Shown: positions 9,333 to 18,568 of the stretch, one piece after another
How positions within the stretch are numbered: position 1 is the first letter of the stretch
Layout: each line of letters starts with the position of its first letter
DNA from: Paraburkholderia acidisoli
Lineage (GTDB): Bacteria; Pseudomonadota; Gammaproteobacteria; Burkholderiales; Burkholderiaceae
Assembly: GCF_009789675.1 (NCBI RefSeq)
Contig: NZ_CP046913.1
Coordinates: forward strand, 2,604,001 to 2,668,000
Reading direction: 5' to 3'
DNA: 64,000 nt
Position numbers and translations under genes: made by a program
Notes under the pieces: generated by a model
What the model saw: the letters and a program-made list of their open reading frames with translations, nothing else
What the model was told of the DNA's origin: nothing
Databases searched by the model: none

Positions 9333-10223
9333 ATGCAGAAGCCCTCCCGGCCGCGCCCTAACGCGGCACTCGATCATCATCAACTCGACTTGCCGCTCTT
9401 CGCCGAGCCGGCGCCTCTCCCCTCCGTTGACCCCACCGTGGATGCCAGCGCGACTCCCGCTGCGCCGGCGCGTACGCGCGGCCCCGCCCCGCTCGCGCCC
9501 GACGGCACGCGGCTGCGTTCGATCGTGTTCGGCTCGCAAACGCTGCATTACCGGCTCAAGCGATCGTCGCGGAAGTCGATTGGGTTTGTGATCGACGGAA
9601 GCGGACTCTCGATCACGGCGCCCCGCTGGGTGACGATCGCCGATATCGAGACGGCGATCGGCGAAAAGCAGCGCTGGATTTTTGCGAAACTCGCCGAGTG
9701 GCAGACGCGGGTCGAGCAGCGGGCGCTGCCGAAGGTCGAGTGGAAGGACGGCGCGGAACTGCCCTATCTGGGCAAGCCGATCACGCTGAAGCTGGGCGCT
9801 GCCGCACTGGCGTTCGACGAAGCGACGCGGGTGCTCGCGCTGCCGCTGCCGCCCCACGCGGATTCGCAGCAGATCAAGGATCGCGTGACCGGCTGGCTGC
9901 AAGGCGAAGCCAGGCGGATCTTCGGCGAGCGGCTGGCGGTGTATGCGCCGAAGCTGGGCGTGACGTTCCGGTCGTATGCGCTGTCTTCGGCCGCGACTCG
10001 CTGGGGTAGCTGTTCGAGCGAAGGGCGGATTCGCCTGAACTGGCGGTTGGTGCACTTTCCGCTTTCGGTTGTGGACTACGTGGTGGCGCACGAGCTTTCG
10101 CACTTGCGCGAGATGAATCACAGCCCGCGGTTCTGGGAAACGGTGGAGTCGGTGTTTCCGGAGTTCCGGGAGGCGAGGAAGGTGTTGAAGGAGAGTTCGG
10201 CGGAAATGATACCGGAGGTGTGA
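9333..10223 (+). CDS. YgjP/DUF45-type zinc metallopeptidase
   Basis: A 296-residue predicted metallopeptidase. The DUF45 core runs from about residue 75 to the end and contains HELSHLREMNHSPRFWE: an HExxH zinc site with a third histidine five residues on. TRWGSCSSEGRIRLNWRL just before it is diagnostic of the family. Substrates are unknown. The open frame extends upstream to GTG 9129 or ATG 9141, overlapping plsC. I prefer ATG 9333 because an AGG lies 7 bp before it and the upstream stretch is an arginine-rich string without domain similarity. Confidence 0.85.
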   Translation: MQKPSRPRPNAALDHHQLDLPLFAEPAPLPSVDPTVDASATPAAPARTRGPAPLAPDGTRLRSIVFGSQTLHYRLKRSSRKSIGFVIDGSGLSITAPRWVTIADIETAIGEKQRWIFAKLAEWQTRVEQRALPKVEWKDGAELPYLGKPITLKLGAAALAFDEATRVLALPLPPHADSQQIKDRVTGWLQGEARRIFGERLAVYAPKLGVTFRSYALSSAATRWGSCSSEGRIRLNWRLVHFPLSVVDYVVAHELSHLREMNHSPRFWETVESVFPEFREARKVLKESSAEMIPEV

Positions 10224-10327
10224 AGTTCACCTCGTTGGTCCAAGCTCCAAAATTAGGATCAGTATTATTGAATCAATACAGTATCACATGCGATGCTACC
10301 GGCTGACCGGTGTCTCATGAGAATCAT

Positions 10328-10744
10328 ATGATCTATATCTTCCGTCTTGCGAACCTGCTCTTCCGTTTGCGGATCCCCGCACTCCCCTGGATTCTAAAAA
10401 TATTAAATAGAATTCTTTTCTCTGTATCCTTGCCCCCCTCTGTACAAGTCGGCTCCAACGTGACGTTTGGGTATCAAGGTCTTGGTATCGTTGTCCATAA
10501 GAGCGCGCGCCTTGGCTCCAATATCGTCATTTCGCCGAACGTTGTAATTGGCGGAAAAGGAAGAGGAAAGCCGGGCGCGCCGATTATCGAGGATGACGTA
10601 GTTATTGGCGCAGGGGCGTGTATTCTTGGCCCTATCAGGATTGGTCGCGGAGCAATAATCGGTGCCAATGCTGTTGTGCTTGTCGATGTCACGCCGGGAG
10701 CGATGGTCGTGGGCATTCCGGCCCGGGAGATCGAGCGTACGTAA
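10328..10744 (+). CDS. Hexapeptide-repeat acetyltransferase (serine O-acetyltransferase-like)
   Basis: A 138-residue protein with a hydrophobic helical N-terminus (IPALPWILKILNRILF) and a left-handed beta-helix of hexapeptide repeats (about residues 45-130, e.g. IEDDVVIGAGACILG and RIGRGAIIGANAVV), ending AMVVGIPAREI. Proteins of this form acetylate serine or, in polysaccharide loci, sugar hydroxyls. Its place at the edge of the exopolysaccharide locus and its lower GC point to polymer O-acetylation (inference). It converges on the lyase-like gene 35 bp away. An in-frame GTG at 10310 could add six residues; ATG 10328 matches the usual family start. Confidence 0.8.
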   Translation: MIYIFRLANLLFRLRIPALPWILKILNRILFSVSLPPSVQVGSNVTFGYQGLGIVVHKSARLGSNIVISPNVVIGGKGRGKPGAPIIEDDVVIGAGACILGPIRIGRGAIIGANAVVLVDVTPGAMVVGIPAREIERT

Positions 10745-10779
10745 ATCTATTTTACAGAGGAATTTCCCCCTTAAGAATA

Positions 10780-11562
10780 TTACAATTCATCACGTCTAAC
10801 ACTAATTTTTCCAAAATAAAGTGTTCGCTCATCTACATCTGAAGGCCTCGACTGCCACCACCATTTATAAATTCCGATTTTCAGGTATGCATCATCGTCA
10901 TTCGCGTATGCGTTCTCGCACTCCTTGCAATGAACAACTAATTTTCCGTTCATGAACAAATCGGTTACGGCGCTTGTTCCCGCATGATCTGGCCGATAGT
11001 TCAACCGCCAGTGAACAACATTGTTTTTGTCAGCGCCGGGATCGCCAAATACGAATACATGAGGTACCGCCCTAGCCCCACCTCGTATCTCGACCTGATA
11101 CCGCGCGTCCACGAAACGAACGGAGAACGGTGGAGGCCCAAGGCCCCCGTGCGCACCTTGAAGAATTTGGGCAAATAGCTCTGGCTGCATAGAGTCGAAT
11201 TTATAATCTGATGGTATCGACGTTGACCATTCAACGGTATAGAGAAATCCAGGCGTAAACCGAAAAATTCTCGCAAATGAAATTTCTCCGCGAGGTGTTC
11301 CGTTCGCGACGGAAGAAAAATCATCAGAGTGATGGATTGAAACACGAAGAGCGTTACCGTTAAACGCTGAGCTGTACACAACCGATATCGCGTTCACTGG
11401 AGCCTGAACGTCTAGCAGATGATTAACACCATCGCTCCATGAATCGCTGTACAAGATTTTGTTATCTTCCTTGGTCGCTTCCGCATGCGCTGGTTTAATT
11501 AAAATTAAAAATATAAAAAAGCAAGCGCCAACAAAATACAATTTTTTTTCATTGTTTTTCAT
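10780..11562 (-). CDS. Secreted heparin-lyase-I-like polysaccharide lyase
   Basis: A 260-residue protein with a clear signal peptide (hydrophobic FVGACFFIFLILI, cleavage near AHA-EA). The remainder resembles the polysaccharide lyase fold of heparin lyase I and glucuronan lyase: TPRGEISFARIF carrying the Arg-x-Glu element, the FLYTVEWSTSIPSDY strand, VVHWRLNYRPD, LFMNGKLVV and DDAYLKIGIYKWWW. Such enzymes cleave uronic-acid polymers by beta-elimination. Since the locus makes a uronic-acid precursor (WecC), it may trim or depolymerise this polymer in the periplasm or outside (inference). It is the last gene of the operon, with a 4-bp ATGA overlap with the transferase gene before it. Strongly AT-rich. 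Confidence 0.72.
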   Translation of the reverse strand: MKNNEKKLYFVGACFFIFLILIKPAHAEATKEDNKILYSDSWSDGVNHLLDVQAPVNAISVVYSSAFNGNALRVSIHHSDDFSSVANGTPRGEISFARIFRFTPGFLYTVEWSTSIPSDYKFDSMQPELFAQILQGAHGGLGPPPFSVRFVDARYQVEIRGGARAVPHVFVFGDPGADKNNVVHWRLNYRPDHAGTSAVTDLFMNGKLVVHCKECENAYANDDDAYLKIGIYKWWWQSRPSDVDERTLYFGKISVRRDEL

Positions 11563-12329
11563 ATGGGAGATTTGACTTTTCTACCAATTCGCGCCTTGAT
11601 CAGCATCATAGCAAATTTGCTATTTGTCACAAGATATCGCCGCCACATTCTTCGAGGCTCTTGATAAACTCTAAAAAGCCACTCCAATCCCAAATTTTGC
11701 ATCCAGACCGGAGCACGGTTAACCTTTCCTGCAACAACGTCAAATGTTCCTCCCACCCCCATCACAAAACCGACTCCTAACTGCGATTTCCATCTATTAA
11801 TAAAATTCTCTTTAATAGGTGACGACATAGCAACAAACAGCATTTTAGCGCCGGACGCACTCACGCGTTCGACGATTTCGTGCTCTTGCCCTTGTTGAAA
11901 GTAACCGTGATGAAAACCGACAATTTCAAGTCCTGGAAAGCTTTTCTCACAGGCTTCAACAGCCTTTTTGAGCACGTCATCTGTTGCCCCAAGAAAATAG
12001 ACCGGATATTTTTGAGAACTGGCCAACCCCAATAGATTTTCAAACAGATCAATCCCCGCAACTCGCTGTGGAATTACATGCCCTAAGACGCGAGCCGCCC
12101 AAACTACTCCCATGCCGTCGATGTTGATGAGATCACACGAATTGATCGATTCTGCCAAACGGGCGTCGGTCTGCATATTCACAATCTTCGCCACGTTCAC
12201 CACAACATGCTGAGTAAACATACCTTCTCTCAGGCGCTTACCGATTATTTCAACAGACTCCTGAACGGACAATGCGTCCATCGGGCAACCAAATACACTA
12301 ACTCTCTTGGTCGAACAAACAGATGTCAT
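11559..12329 (-). CDS. WecG/TagA/CpsF-family glycosyltransferase
   Basis: A 256-residue GT26-type enzyme. Seen motifs include NIDGMGVVWAARVLG, RVAGIDLFENLL, PVYFLGATDDV and MSSPIKENFINRWK. Relatives transfer N-acetylmannosamine (TagA) or N-acetylmannosaminuronic acid (WecG) to a lipid-linked acceptor. With wecB and wecC in the same operon, UDP-ManNAcA is the likely donor here (inference). It overlaps the lyase-like gene by 4 bp and follows a GT4 gene after 36 bp. Codon use is AT-rich, like its neighbours. Confidence 0.85.
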   Translation of the reverse strand: MTSVCSTKRVSVFGCPMDALSVQESVEIIGKRLREGMFTQHVVVNVAKIVNMQTDARLAESINSCDLINIDGMGVVWAARVLGHVIPQRVAGIDLFENLLGLASSQKYPVYFLGATDDVLKKAVEACEKSFPGLEIVGFHHGYFQQGQEHEIVERVSASGAKMLFVAMSSPIKENFINRWKSQLGVGFVMGVGGTFDVVAGKVNRAPVWMQNLGLEWLFRVYQEPRRMWRRYLVTNSKFAMMLIKARIGRKVKSPI

Positions 12330-12365
12330 CTCCTCTCCCTTGCAATTTAAAATATACGAGCATCC

Positions 12366-13487
12366 TCAAATGGCACTTCGTGCGCATTTAAAATATGTTT
12401 TTTGAAGCTGCGTGACCATTTCTTCCATCGTAAAATGGGCTAAATATCTTTGACGAGCCGCTGCTCCAAGCCGCTCACGAAATTCTGGGTTGGTCATCAA
12501 ACTCCGCATCGTATCCGCTAGCGCAGCAGCGTCATTGGGTGAGACAAGCTTTGCCTCAATGCCATCGCGCACTGCATCGACAATCCCCGGAATCGAAGTT
12601 GCGACAATCGTCAAACCGAACGCCATTGCTTCAAGTACGGCAATGGAAAATCCCTCGCTCCTTGACGGTAAAACAAAAATATCGGCAAGGCTCATAACGT
12701 GACGCTTGGCGTCTCCATTGATCCATCCACCATATTTGACGATATCCTCTAACTCGCGCGAAACAACATCCATTTCAAATTTCGGGATGTTCCCATTACC
12801 GTACACATCAACTCGAAACTTCAAATGATTTTTATCAATGATCTTTATGGCATCAAGCAGAGTTAAAATACCTTTATCCTGAGAAATCAACCCCAAAAAT
12901 ACAATTCTAATCGATTCGGATTTTTCATATTTTCTTTTATATTCTTCAGAAAAATCATTCTTAACCGGATCTACAATTCCATTATAAATTAACAGACATC
13001 TTTCGGATTCGAGTAGCCCGCTTGATAACGCGATCTGCTGCATATGATGCGAAAGCACAATCACATAATTAGCATACCGCAATGATCTACGAATGAAAAA
13101 TCTAAATAAAAAATTTGAATTTAAATAATTTTCGAAAAAACCACCATTATGAACTTGAAAAATATATGGTGTTTTTGTAATTATACAAAAATGAGAAATT
13201 ATTATTTTTCTGATCAAAGATCCTTTAAGCGCACTGTGCAAATGGACAATGTCTATATTGGAACGCACAATACTTAATAAAATATGACAAATTGCACAAA
13301 AAAACTCAATGATTTTTCTAAAATTCCCACATTCACTATTTCTCAGTGTGCTTAAAAAATGAAGCGAGATTCCTTTCGCCTTGAATAATTCGCCGTTGTC
13401 CTCCATGGCGGCAAGCAGCGAGGCAATCCCTCCCCGCGCAGCACGACCCGGACCAACGTGTATTACTCGCAGTGGTATAAAATTCAT
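12366..13487 (-). CDS. GT4-family glycosyltransferase
   Basis: A 373-residue GT-B glycosyltransferase. The N-terminal domain begins LRVIHVGPGRAARGGIASLL; the C-terminal Glycos_transf_1 domain (about residues 190-350) has VFLGLISQDKGI, YGGWINGDAKRH and the E-x7-E element RSEGFSIAVLEAMAFG. It should add one sugar of the repeat unit on the cytoplasmic face. The middle of the gene (about 12.9-13.3 kb) is among the most AT-rich coding DNA in the window, suggesting recent transfer. The specific sugar cannot be predicted. Confidence 0.85.
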   Translation of the reverse strand: MNFIPLRVIHVGPGRAARGGIASLLAAMEDNGELFKAKGISLHFLSTLRNSECGNFRKIIEFFCAICHILLSIVRSNIDIVHLHSALKGSLIRKIIISHFCIITKTPYIFQVHNGGFFENYLNSNFLFRFFIRRSLRYANYVIVLSHHMQQIALSSGLLESERCLLIYNGIVDPVKNDFSEEYKRKYEKSESIRIVFLGLISQDKGILTLLDAIKIIDKNHLKFRVDVYGNGNIPKFEMDVVSRELEDIVKYGGWINGDAKRHVMSLADIFVLPSRSEGFSIAVLEAMAFGLTIVATSIPGIVDAVRDGIEAKLVSPNDAAALADTMRSLMTNPEFRERLGAAARQRYLAHFTMEEMVTQLQKTYFKCARSAI

Positions 13488-13498
13488 TGGTTATTCAT

Positions 13499-14758
13499 TC
13501 ATATTTTATGACATTCGGGAGGCGCGAATTTTGAATCACCAAAACTTACTTTCTGCCTCGCGATGCCATCCCGCACCCTTCCCGCCGCCCATCCAAATAT
13601 TAAGCAAAGAAATAAAGCTGGCGTCTTGGTCACAAGAGAATTGTTTGTTAATGCAGTTGCAAAAAACACAAAAAACACCACAAGCAGCAGCTTTTCTGAT
13701 TGCCCCTCAATCGATCGGGATAAGCGCTTTATGCTGACAAAAATACTGAGAAATAGTATCGATGTACTTATAAGTCCAAACATAAAAATATAAGCTACGA
13801 TAAAATTCTCAATAACACTCACATCTGATTTTTCCATAATTCGAGCAACCCGATCTGGATCAATTCCTGTGATTACACTTCCAAAATCAACGTTACCGAG
13901 CATTTTAACTGATTGGAAGCGCACGCCAGAGCTGTCATCGTAAGCGCCCACATTCGCAATTCGATCCCCCAGAGCCCCGGAAAACAGCATCGAGAGTATT
14001 ACAATTATCGCAATCGGGATTCCAATTAACACAATCGACAGCCTACCTGCAGAACGGAGGCCATATCGAAAAAACAGCAATGTATTAAATAGCAAATAGA
14101 CCAACAACGCGCCTCTGGCACCAAATGCCGATAGCGCACCGATAACAAGAACAAAGATAAAAAAAGAAATATTTCTGTTCGCGCTTAGCTGTATCGGCAC
14201 CGCCACACTTAATAGAACGAGTGCGTTGTTCAATGGGTGCCCGTGAAGTGCGGTAGCTCGAAAATATCCACCGTACCACGTATCGATAGGAATGAAATTC
14301 ATCCTTCCCACTACCTCGATGATCGCCAGCACGCACTCGATAACCACGAATGTCAATCCCATTTTCCAAATTGTCTTTGCACCTTTATCGTTGACATAAG
14401 GAACAACCGCCGCTATCCAGAACACGGAAACAAGGGTGTCAACGGCGAAGCCCAACGATTGCCGTCCGCTACCAAGCGATCGAATTATGAGAATTAGAAT
14501 AATGGCAGCCGAGCAAACGAACGGTACGCAGAAATTTCTTTCTGAAATTCTCGATCTCGCCTTGCCAAAGGGCAAACCTAGTATTGCCATTGCACTGAAT
14601 GCAAGCAGCACATAGGGGTGAATCTTCCAGCCTGGCACGGACTCATTACCTGAATAATTCAAGCCGAAGTAGTTAAGTGTGGATCCACTTATGAAAAGCG
14701 CGAACATTGTTGCCAGGATGCTTAACCTGGACACGCACGCAGAACGAGAGATTCTCAT
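13499..14758 (-). CDS. Wzy-like polysaccharide polymerase / O-antigen ligase family membrane protein
   Basis: A 419-residue polytopic membrane protein with about 10-12 hydrophobic helices and a large loop between about residues 255 and 310 (VKMLGNVDFGSVITGID), the layout of Wzy polymerases and WaaL ligases. As no other polymerase candidate exists in the locus, Wzy is the natural assignment; it would join undecaprenyl-linked repeat units in the periplasm. It overlaps the upstream GT4 gene by 4 bp and ends 11 bp before the next GT4 gene. AT-rich. Confidence 0.75.
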   Translation of the reverse strand: MRISRSACVSRLSILATMFALFISGSTLNYFGLNYSGNESVPGWKIHPYVLLAFSAMAILGLPFGKARSRISERNFCVPFVCSAAIILILIIRSLGSGRQSLGFAVDTLVSVFWIAAVVPYVNDKGAKTIWKMGLTFVVIECVLAIIEVVGRMNFIPIDTWYGGYFRATALHGHPLNNALVLLSVAVPIQLSANRNISFFIFVLVIGALSAFGARGALLVYLLFNTLLFFRYGLRSAGRLSIVLIGIPIAIIVILSMLFSGALGDRIANVGAYDDSSGVRFQSVKMLGNVDFGSVITGIDPDRVARIMEKSDVSVIENFIVAYIFMFGLISTSILFLSIFVSIKRLSRSIEGQSEKLLLVVFFVFFATALTNNSLVTKTPALFLCLIFGWAAGRVRDGIARQKVSFGDSKFAPPECHKI

Positions 14759-15882
14759 CTCGAATATCCAGCACTCTGGGTTGACGCTTCTTTACGATGA
14801 GATGTTGAAAGTCCAACAGCCTCTAAATAGCGATCTCCGATGAAGTCTAACGAGAAGTCCCCAGCTCGGGAAACTTGCGCTGCTTCATTTTTCGCGGAAT
14901 GTAATGATTCAGCCATCGCTTCTGCCAATTCAAGTTCATCACCGACTGCAACGAGACGACCAAATCGACCACTATCGAGAATTTCCTCCGGACCATGAGG
15001 ACATCGTGTCGCCACAACACGTAGCCCGAAAGACAGCGCTTCTACGATGACATTGCCAAATCCCTCGCGTCTAGACGAACAAACGAATAGATCAGCTTGT
15101 TCATATAGATCTCGAACATCTGGCCTGAATCCCGGCAAGCTAACATGATTTGAAAGTCCCAGATCTAAAATCAGCTTCTCCAGATCTGAACGCCTCGGAC
15201 CTTCCCCGGCGATTATCAACTTGACGTCGCCAATTCTCGGATCAATTCTCGCAAAGGCGCGAATCAATATGTCAAAACCTTTGTCATCGCAGAGTCGTCC
15301 CACCGCGAGGATGTTTTTTTCTCTGCGGGTCGATTCGATAATTTTTGACTTTGCATTCGGGATAAAGCATGGATTGTAGATCACGGAAATTTTTTTGCTT
15401 ACTGGACCAGCAAGCGTCTGCTTCAAATCTTCCGCAACCCCTTTTGACACAGCGATAATTGAGTCACTTCTTTGATACAGGTATCGCCGCAATTTCCATT
15501 TGATTTTCTCCATCAACCGAGCGTTATGTTCTCCCTCGATGGTCAAATGTTCACTGATAACCAATCGAATTTTTTTAATTTCAAAAAATTGTGCAAATAG
15601 CGAAATCAGATTTGCGTAGGGCAAAAATGAAAGAACTGCGTCAGGCTTAACGCGGGTGAGAAGCCTCCTGAATTCCAGTACTCGTCCCAGATGCCCCGCA
15701 CTGCTCGCGACTATAATCTCGACACCTTCGGGTAACACATAAGCGCTACTGGAAGCGTGGACGAAGAAAATTACCGCGGTTCCGCGCGCCACAAAATGAC
15801 GCGCAATCTCCACAGCCACGCGTTCTGCACCGCCACCGGCGAGATTTGCGATATGAAATACGACTTTCCCATTTTTAATCAT
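14755..15882 (-). CDS. GT4-family glycosyltransferase
   Basis: A 375-residue GT-B enzyme: glycine-rich N-terminus VVFHIANLAGGGAERVAVEIA, C-terminal donor domain with ILAVGRLCDDKGFDILI, LPGFRPDVRDLYEQAD and the E-x7-E motif REGFGNVIVEALSFG. The start of the N-terminal domain resembles N-acetylgalactosamine or galactose alpha-glycosyltransferases of the PglH/WaaG type, but substrate prediction from this is unsafe. Four-base ATGA overlaps on both sides (wzx before, wzy-like after) show tight translational coupling. Confidence 0.87.
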   Translation of the reverse strand: MIKNGKVVFHIANLAGGGAERVAVEIARHFVARGTAVIFFVHASSSAYVLPEGVEIIVASSAGHLGRVLEFRRLLTRVKPDAVLSFLPYANLISLFAQFFEIKKIRLVISEHLTIEGEHNARLMEKIKWKLRRYLYQRSDSIIAVSKGVAEDLKQTLAGPVSKKISVIYNPCFIPNAKSKIIESTRREKNILAVGRLCDDKGFDILIRAFARIDPRIGDVKLIIAGEGPRRSDLEKLILDLGLSNHVSLPGFRPDVRDLYEQADLFVCSSRREGFGNVIVEALSFGLRVVATRCPHGPEEILDSGRFGRLVAVGDELELAEAMAESLHSAKNEAAQVSRAGDFSLDFIGDRYLEAVGLSTSHRKEASTQSAGYSR

Positions 15883-17303
15883 AGCCTTCCCACCAGCGCG
15901 CCACGCACGGAACCGATGTTTCCGCCAATATACAATCCAGCGAATATCATGACTCCCGTCAAAGTTGAAATACCTGTCACCAGATAATTTGAAAGATAAA
16001 AGCGCTCAATAAAATTGAAAAATAAAGTCCCACACCACAATGCGAATGAAGCGATAACAACAAGAATTATTGCACCTGTTGTTATTTGTCGAATGTCCAC
16101 CAAATTTCTCGCAAATATTGCACTTACAAAGAGTGAGAACGTATTGGCAATCAATAGCCCAAATATCAGTCCTTCCAACCCATCAAGTCGAGCACCTAAA
16201 TAAACCGATACTGTAGCCACTACAAGTGTCGATAAATTGATCACCATTAATATCCGTGTTTTCGCATGCAAATGAAAGGATTGATCGAAAAAATGCATTC
16301 GGAATGCACCGATTATTGCCATCGATAGTAATGGAAATAATATACGTTGCGCGGGAGCTCCGATTTCCGTCCCAAGCAACAATGGCAAGGCTATATCTCG
16401 TGCAAGGAATACTATGATAAAAACGACTAGCATCCCCGCCAGTGTCAGCAATCCAACTCGTGCGTGAAGCAGTTGATGATCAGACCGTGACCGGGTTTCT
16501 TTCTCTCTCAGTAGCCATGGATAGGCTGGCGTCACGATCAGGAGGCAAGCGGCAGAAACGGCATTGATGATCAACCCGCTCGTGGCGGCATAAATTCCCA
16601 CCACTCGACTGGACTCAAAGGCCTCTAAAATCGGCCTATCGATACGCGTAAGGGCAGCGGTCGCCAAAAATACCGGGATCAGCGGTAATCCATACCCCAT
16701 CATTTTTTGCAACTGTCTTTGATCAAATTGCGCAGTTCGCAAAATTCGGAAATGACCAAATCCGCAAAGAATGGTCTGTGCAATAAAAATTGTCGCGGTC
16801 GCACCTAGCATTAATGCCATTGAATGCGTCGCCGACCAGACGGCAATCCCAGCGCTCGTTGCGCCAACAGTCAGTAGAAATGACGCCACCGAATATCTCA
16901 ATATTGCACCCGATGCGCGCGCTATTTCCTGTGTATACAGCGCAGCGCTTTTTGTCAGCGCAACCAAAGCGACCGCGCACCATTCGGCTTGAGATCCACC
17001 CACACAAAATAGCGAGAGGAGCCACACGATGACGCCAAACACTCCAACAAATATCCAAGTCAGGTGGCTGGTAAAAAGATATGTATCGCGCTCGTTATGC
17101 GGGAGCGTGTTCCAATATCTTACGAGCGCGAGTCTGTGCCATTGAAAGCAAATTCCTTGAAAGGCTTCTACGAGTGCCAGGTAGACAGCAAGTCGACCAT
17201 AAGCTTGTGGACCGAGCATTCTCGCGTAAATCATTAGCGACAAGATGCCGCCGATCAGCGATATGCCATAGCCGACCGTCAGACCTAGCCCCTTTTTAGC
17301 CAC
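15879..17303 (-). CDS. Wzx-type polysaccharide flippase
   Basis: A 474-residue integral membrane protein of the MATE/MOP exporter superfamily with about 12-14 predicted helices, opening VGYGISLIGGILSLMIYARMLG, a typical Wzx N-terminus. It should flip the lipid-linked repeat unit across the inner membrane. The frame continues upstream to a TTG at 17327; I chose the GTG at 17301-17303 because GAGGGG lies about 9 bp before it and it overlaps the wecC stop by only 8 bp. It lies at the boundary where GC drops relative to wecC. Confidence 0.87.
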   Translation of the reverse strand: MAKKGLGLTVGYGISLIGGILSLMIYARMLGPQAYGRLAVYLALVEAFQGICFQWHRLALVRYWNTLPHNERDTYLFTSHLTWIFVGVFGVIVWLLSLFCVGGSQAEWCAVALVALTKSAALYTQEIARASGAILRYSVASFLLTVGATSAGIAVWSATHSMALMLGATATIFIAQTILCGFGHFRILRTAQFDQRQLQKMMGYGLPLIPVFLATAALTRIDRPILEAFESSRVVGIYAATSGLIINAVSAACLLIVTPAYPWLLREKETRSRSDHQLLHARVGLLTLAGMLVVFIIVFLARDIALPLLLGTEIGAPAQRILFPLLSMAIIGAFRMHFFDQSFHLHAKTRILMVINLSTLVVATVSVYLGARLDGLEGLIFGLLIANTFSLFVSAIFARNLVDIRQITTGAIILVVIASFALWCGTLFFNFIERFYLSNYLVTGISTLTGVMIFAGLYIGGNIGSVRGALVGRL

Positions 17304-18540
17304 GAGCCAAAACCCCTCGCGTATCAATCACCACTTTCGCCTGCAAACGAATCGGATCGACTTGTTTGAACTGAGAGTGATCGACCAGGATCACGATCAC
17401 ATCGGCCTCAGCCAATGCAGTGCGCAAATCACAGAGACCCATTCGGCCGTCGAGCTCGTCCGGAAGCCGATGAATGTTCGGCTCAACCGCGACCACTTGG
17501 CCTGGGAATTTGTCCGCGAGGTGTTTGGCGATTTCCACTGCCGGACTCTCCCGCAGGTCGTCGATGTTCGCCTTGAACGCGAGCCCTAAACACGCGATCA
17601 GCGGTTCACGGAAGCGCTTTGCTGCGTTTTCCGCGCGCTCAACGACCCAATGTGGTTTGTCGTCATTCACCGTGCGCGCGGCGCGAATGAGTCGAGCCTG
17701 ATCCGGTGCAGAGTCAACGATGAACCAGGGATCGACGGCGATACAGTGACCACCCACACCCGGTCCCGGCTGAAGAATATCCACGCGCGGATGGCGATTC
17801 GCCAGCTTGATGAGTTCCCACACGTTGATATCGAGCCTGTCGCAAATCAAGGAAAGTTCGTTCGCGAAAGCAATGTTCACGTCGCGGAACGAATTTTCGG
17901 TTAGCTTGCACATTTCGGCGGTACGTGCGTCCGTCACAATGCATTCACCCCGCACGAAGACTTGATAGAGCTCCCGTGCCGACTCACTGCAGCGATGAGT
18001 CATACCGCCGATCACGCGATCGTTTTCCACCAATTCGCGAATCACATGACCGGGTAGCACGCGTTCCGGGCAATGCGCTACGCGCACGTCCGAGGAATCG
18101 CCCATTTGCTGCGGGAATGTGAGATCAGGGCGCATTTCAGCCATCCACTCAGCCATTTTCGCCGTCGCGCCAACCGGAGAAGTGGATTCGAGCACCACCA
18201 GATCGCCTTTCTTCAGAACCGGAGCCACAGCGCGGCTTGCGGCCTCAATGTACGAAAGATCAGGCTTATGGCCGTCCGAAAACGGCGTTGGTACCGCAAT
18301 GAGAAAAGCGTCCGCTGCCTCAGGGTTTGTCGTCGCACGCAGATATCCTTGCGACACAGCCGCATGCACCAGCATGTCCAACTCAGGCTCGACAATATGA
18401 ATGGCGCCGCGGTTGATCGTGTCGACGGCGTGCTGATTGACGTCGACACCAATCACTTTTTTTCGGCGAGCGGCGAATGCAGCGGCGGTTGGCAAGCCGA
18501 TATACCCAAGGCCGATCACTGAAATCGTTTCGAAACTCAT
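17296..18540 (-). CDS. wecC: UDP-N-acetyl-D-mannosamine dehydrogenase
   Basis: A 414-residue NAD-dependent UDP-sugar dehydrogenase that oxidises UDP-ManNAc twice to UDP-ManNAcA. The N-terminal Rossmann motif is VIGLGYIGLPTAAAFA. The central domain has AEMCKLTENSFRDVNIAFANE, and the catalytic cysteine lies in GPGVGGHCIAVDPWF. A C-terminal UDP-binding domain begins CLGLAFKANIDDLRESPA. FRDVNIAFANELS fits the WecC branch better than UDP-glucose dehydrogenase. It pairs with wecB 28 bp upstream. GC is closer to the host than the genes downstream. Confidence 0.93.
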   Translation of the reverse strand: MSFETISVIGLGYIGLPTAAAFAARRKKVIGVDVNQHAVDTINRGAIHIVEPELDMLVHAAVSQGYLRATTNPEAADAFLIAVPTPFSDGHKPDLSYIEAASRAVAPVLKKGDLVVLESTSPVGATAKMAEWMAEMRPDLTFPQQMGDSSDVRVAHCPERVLPGHVIRELVENDRVIGGMTHRCSESARELYQVFVRGECIVTDARTAEMCKLTENSFRDVNIAFANELSLICDRLDINVWELIKLANRHPRVDILQPGPGVGGHCIAVDPWFIVDSAPDQARLIRAARTVNDDKPHWVVERAENAAKRFREPLIACLGLAFKANIDDLRESPAVEIAKHLADKFPGQVVAVEPNIHRLPDELDGRMGLCDLRTALAEADVIVILVDHSQFKQVDPIRLQAKVVIDTRGVLARG

Positions 18541-18568
18541 AGTAATCCTTAACTATTTTCTGAAAGCA

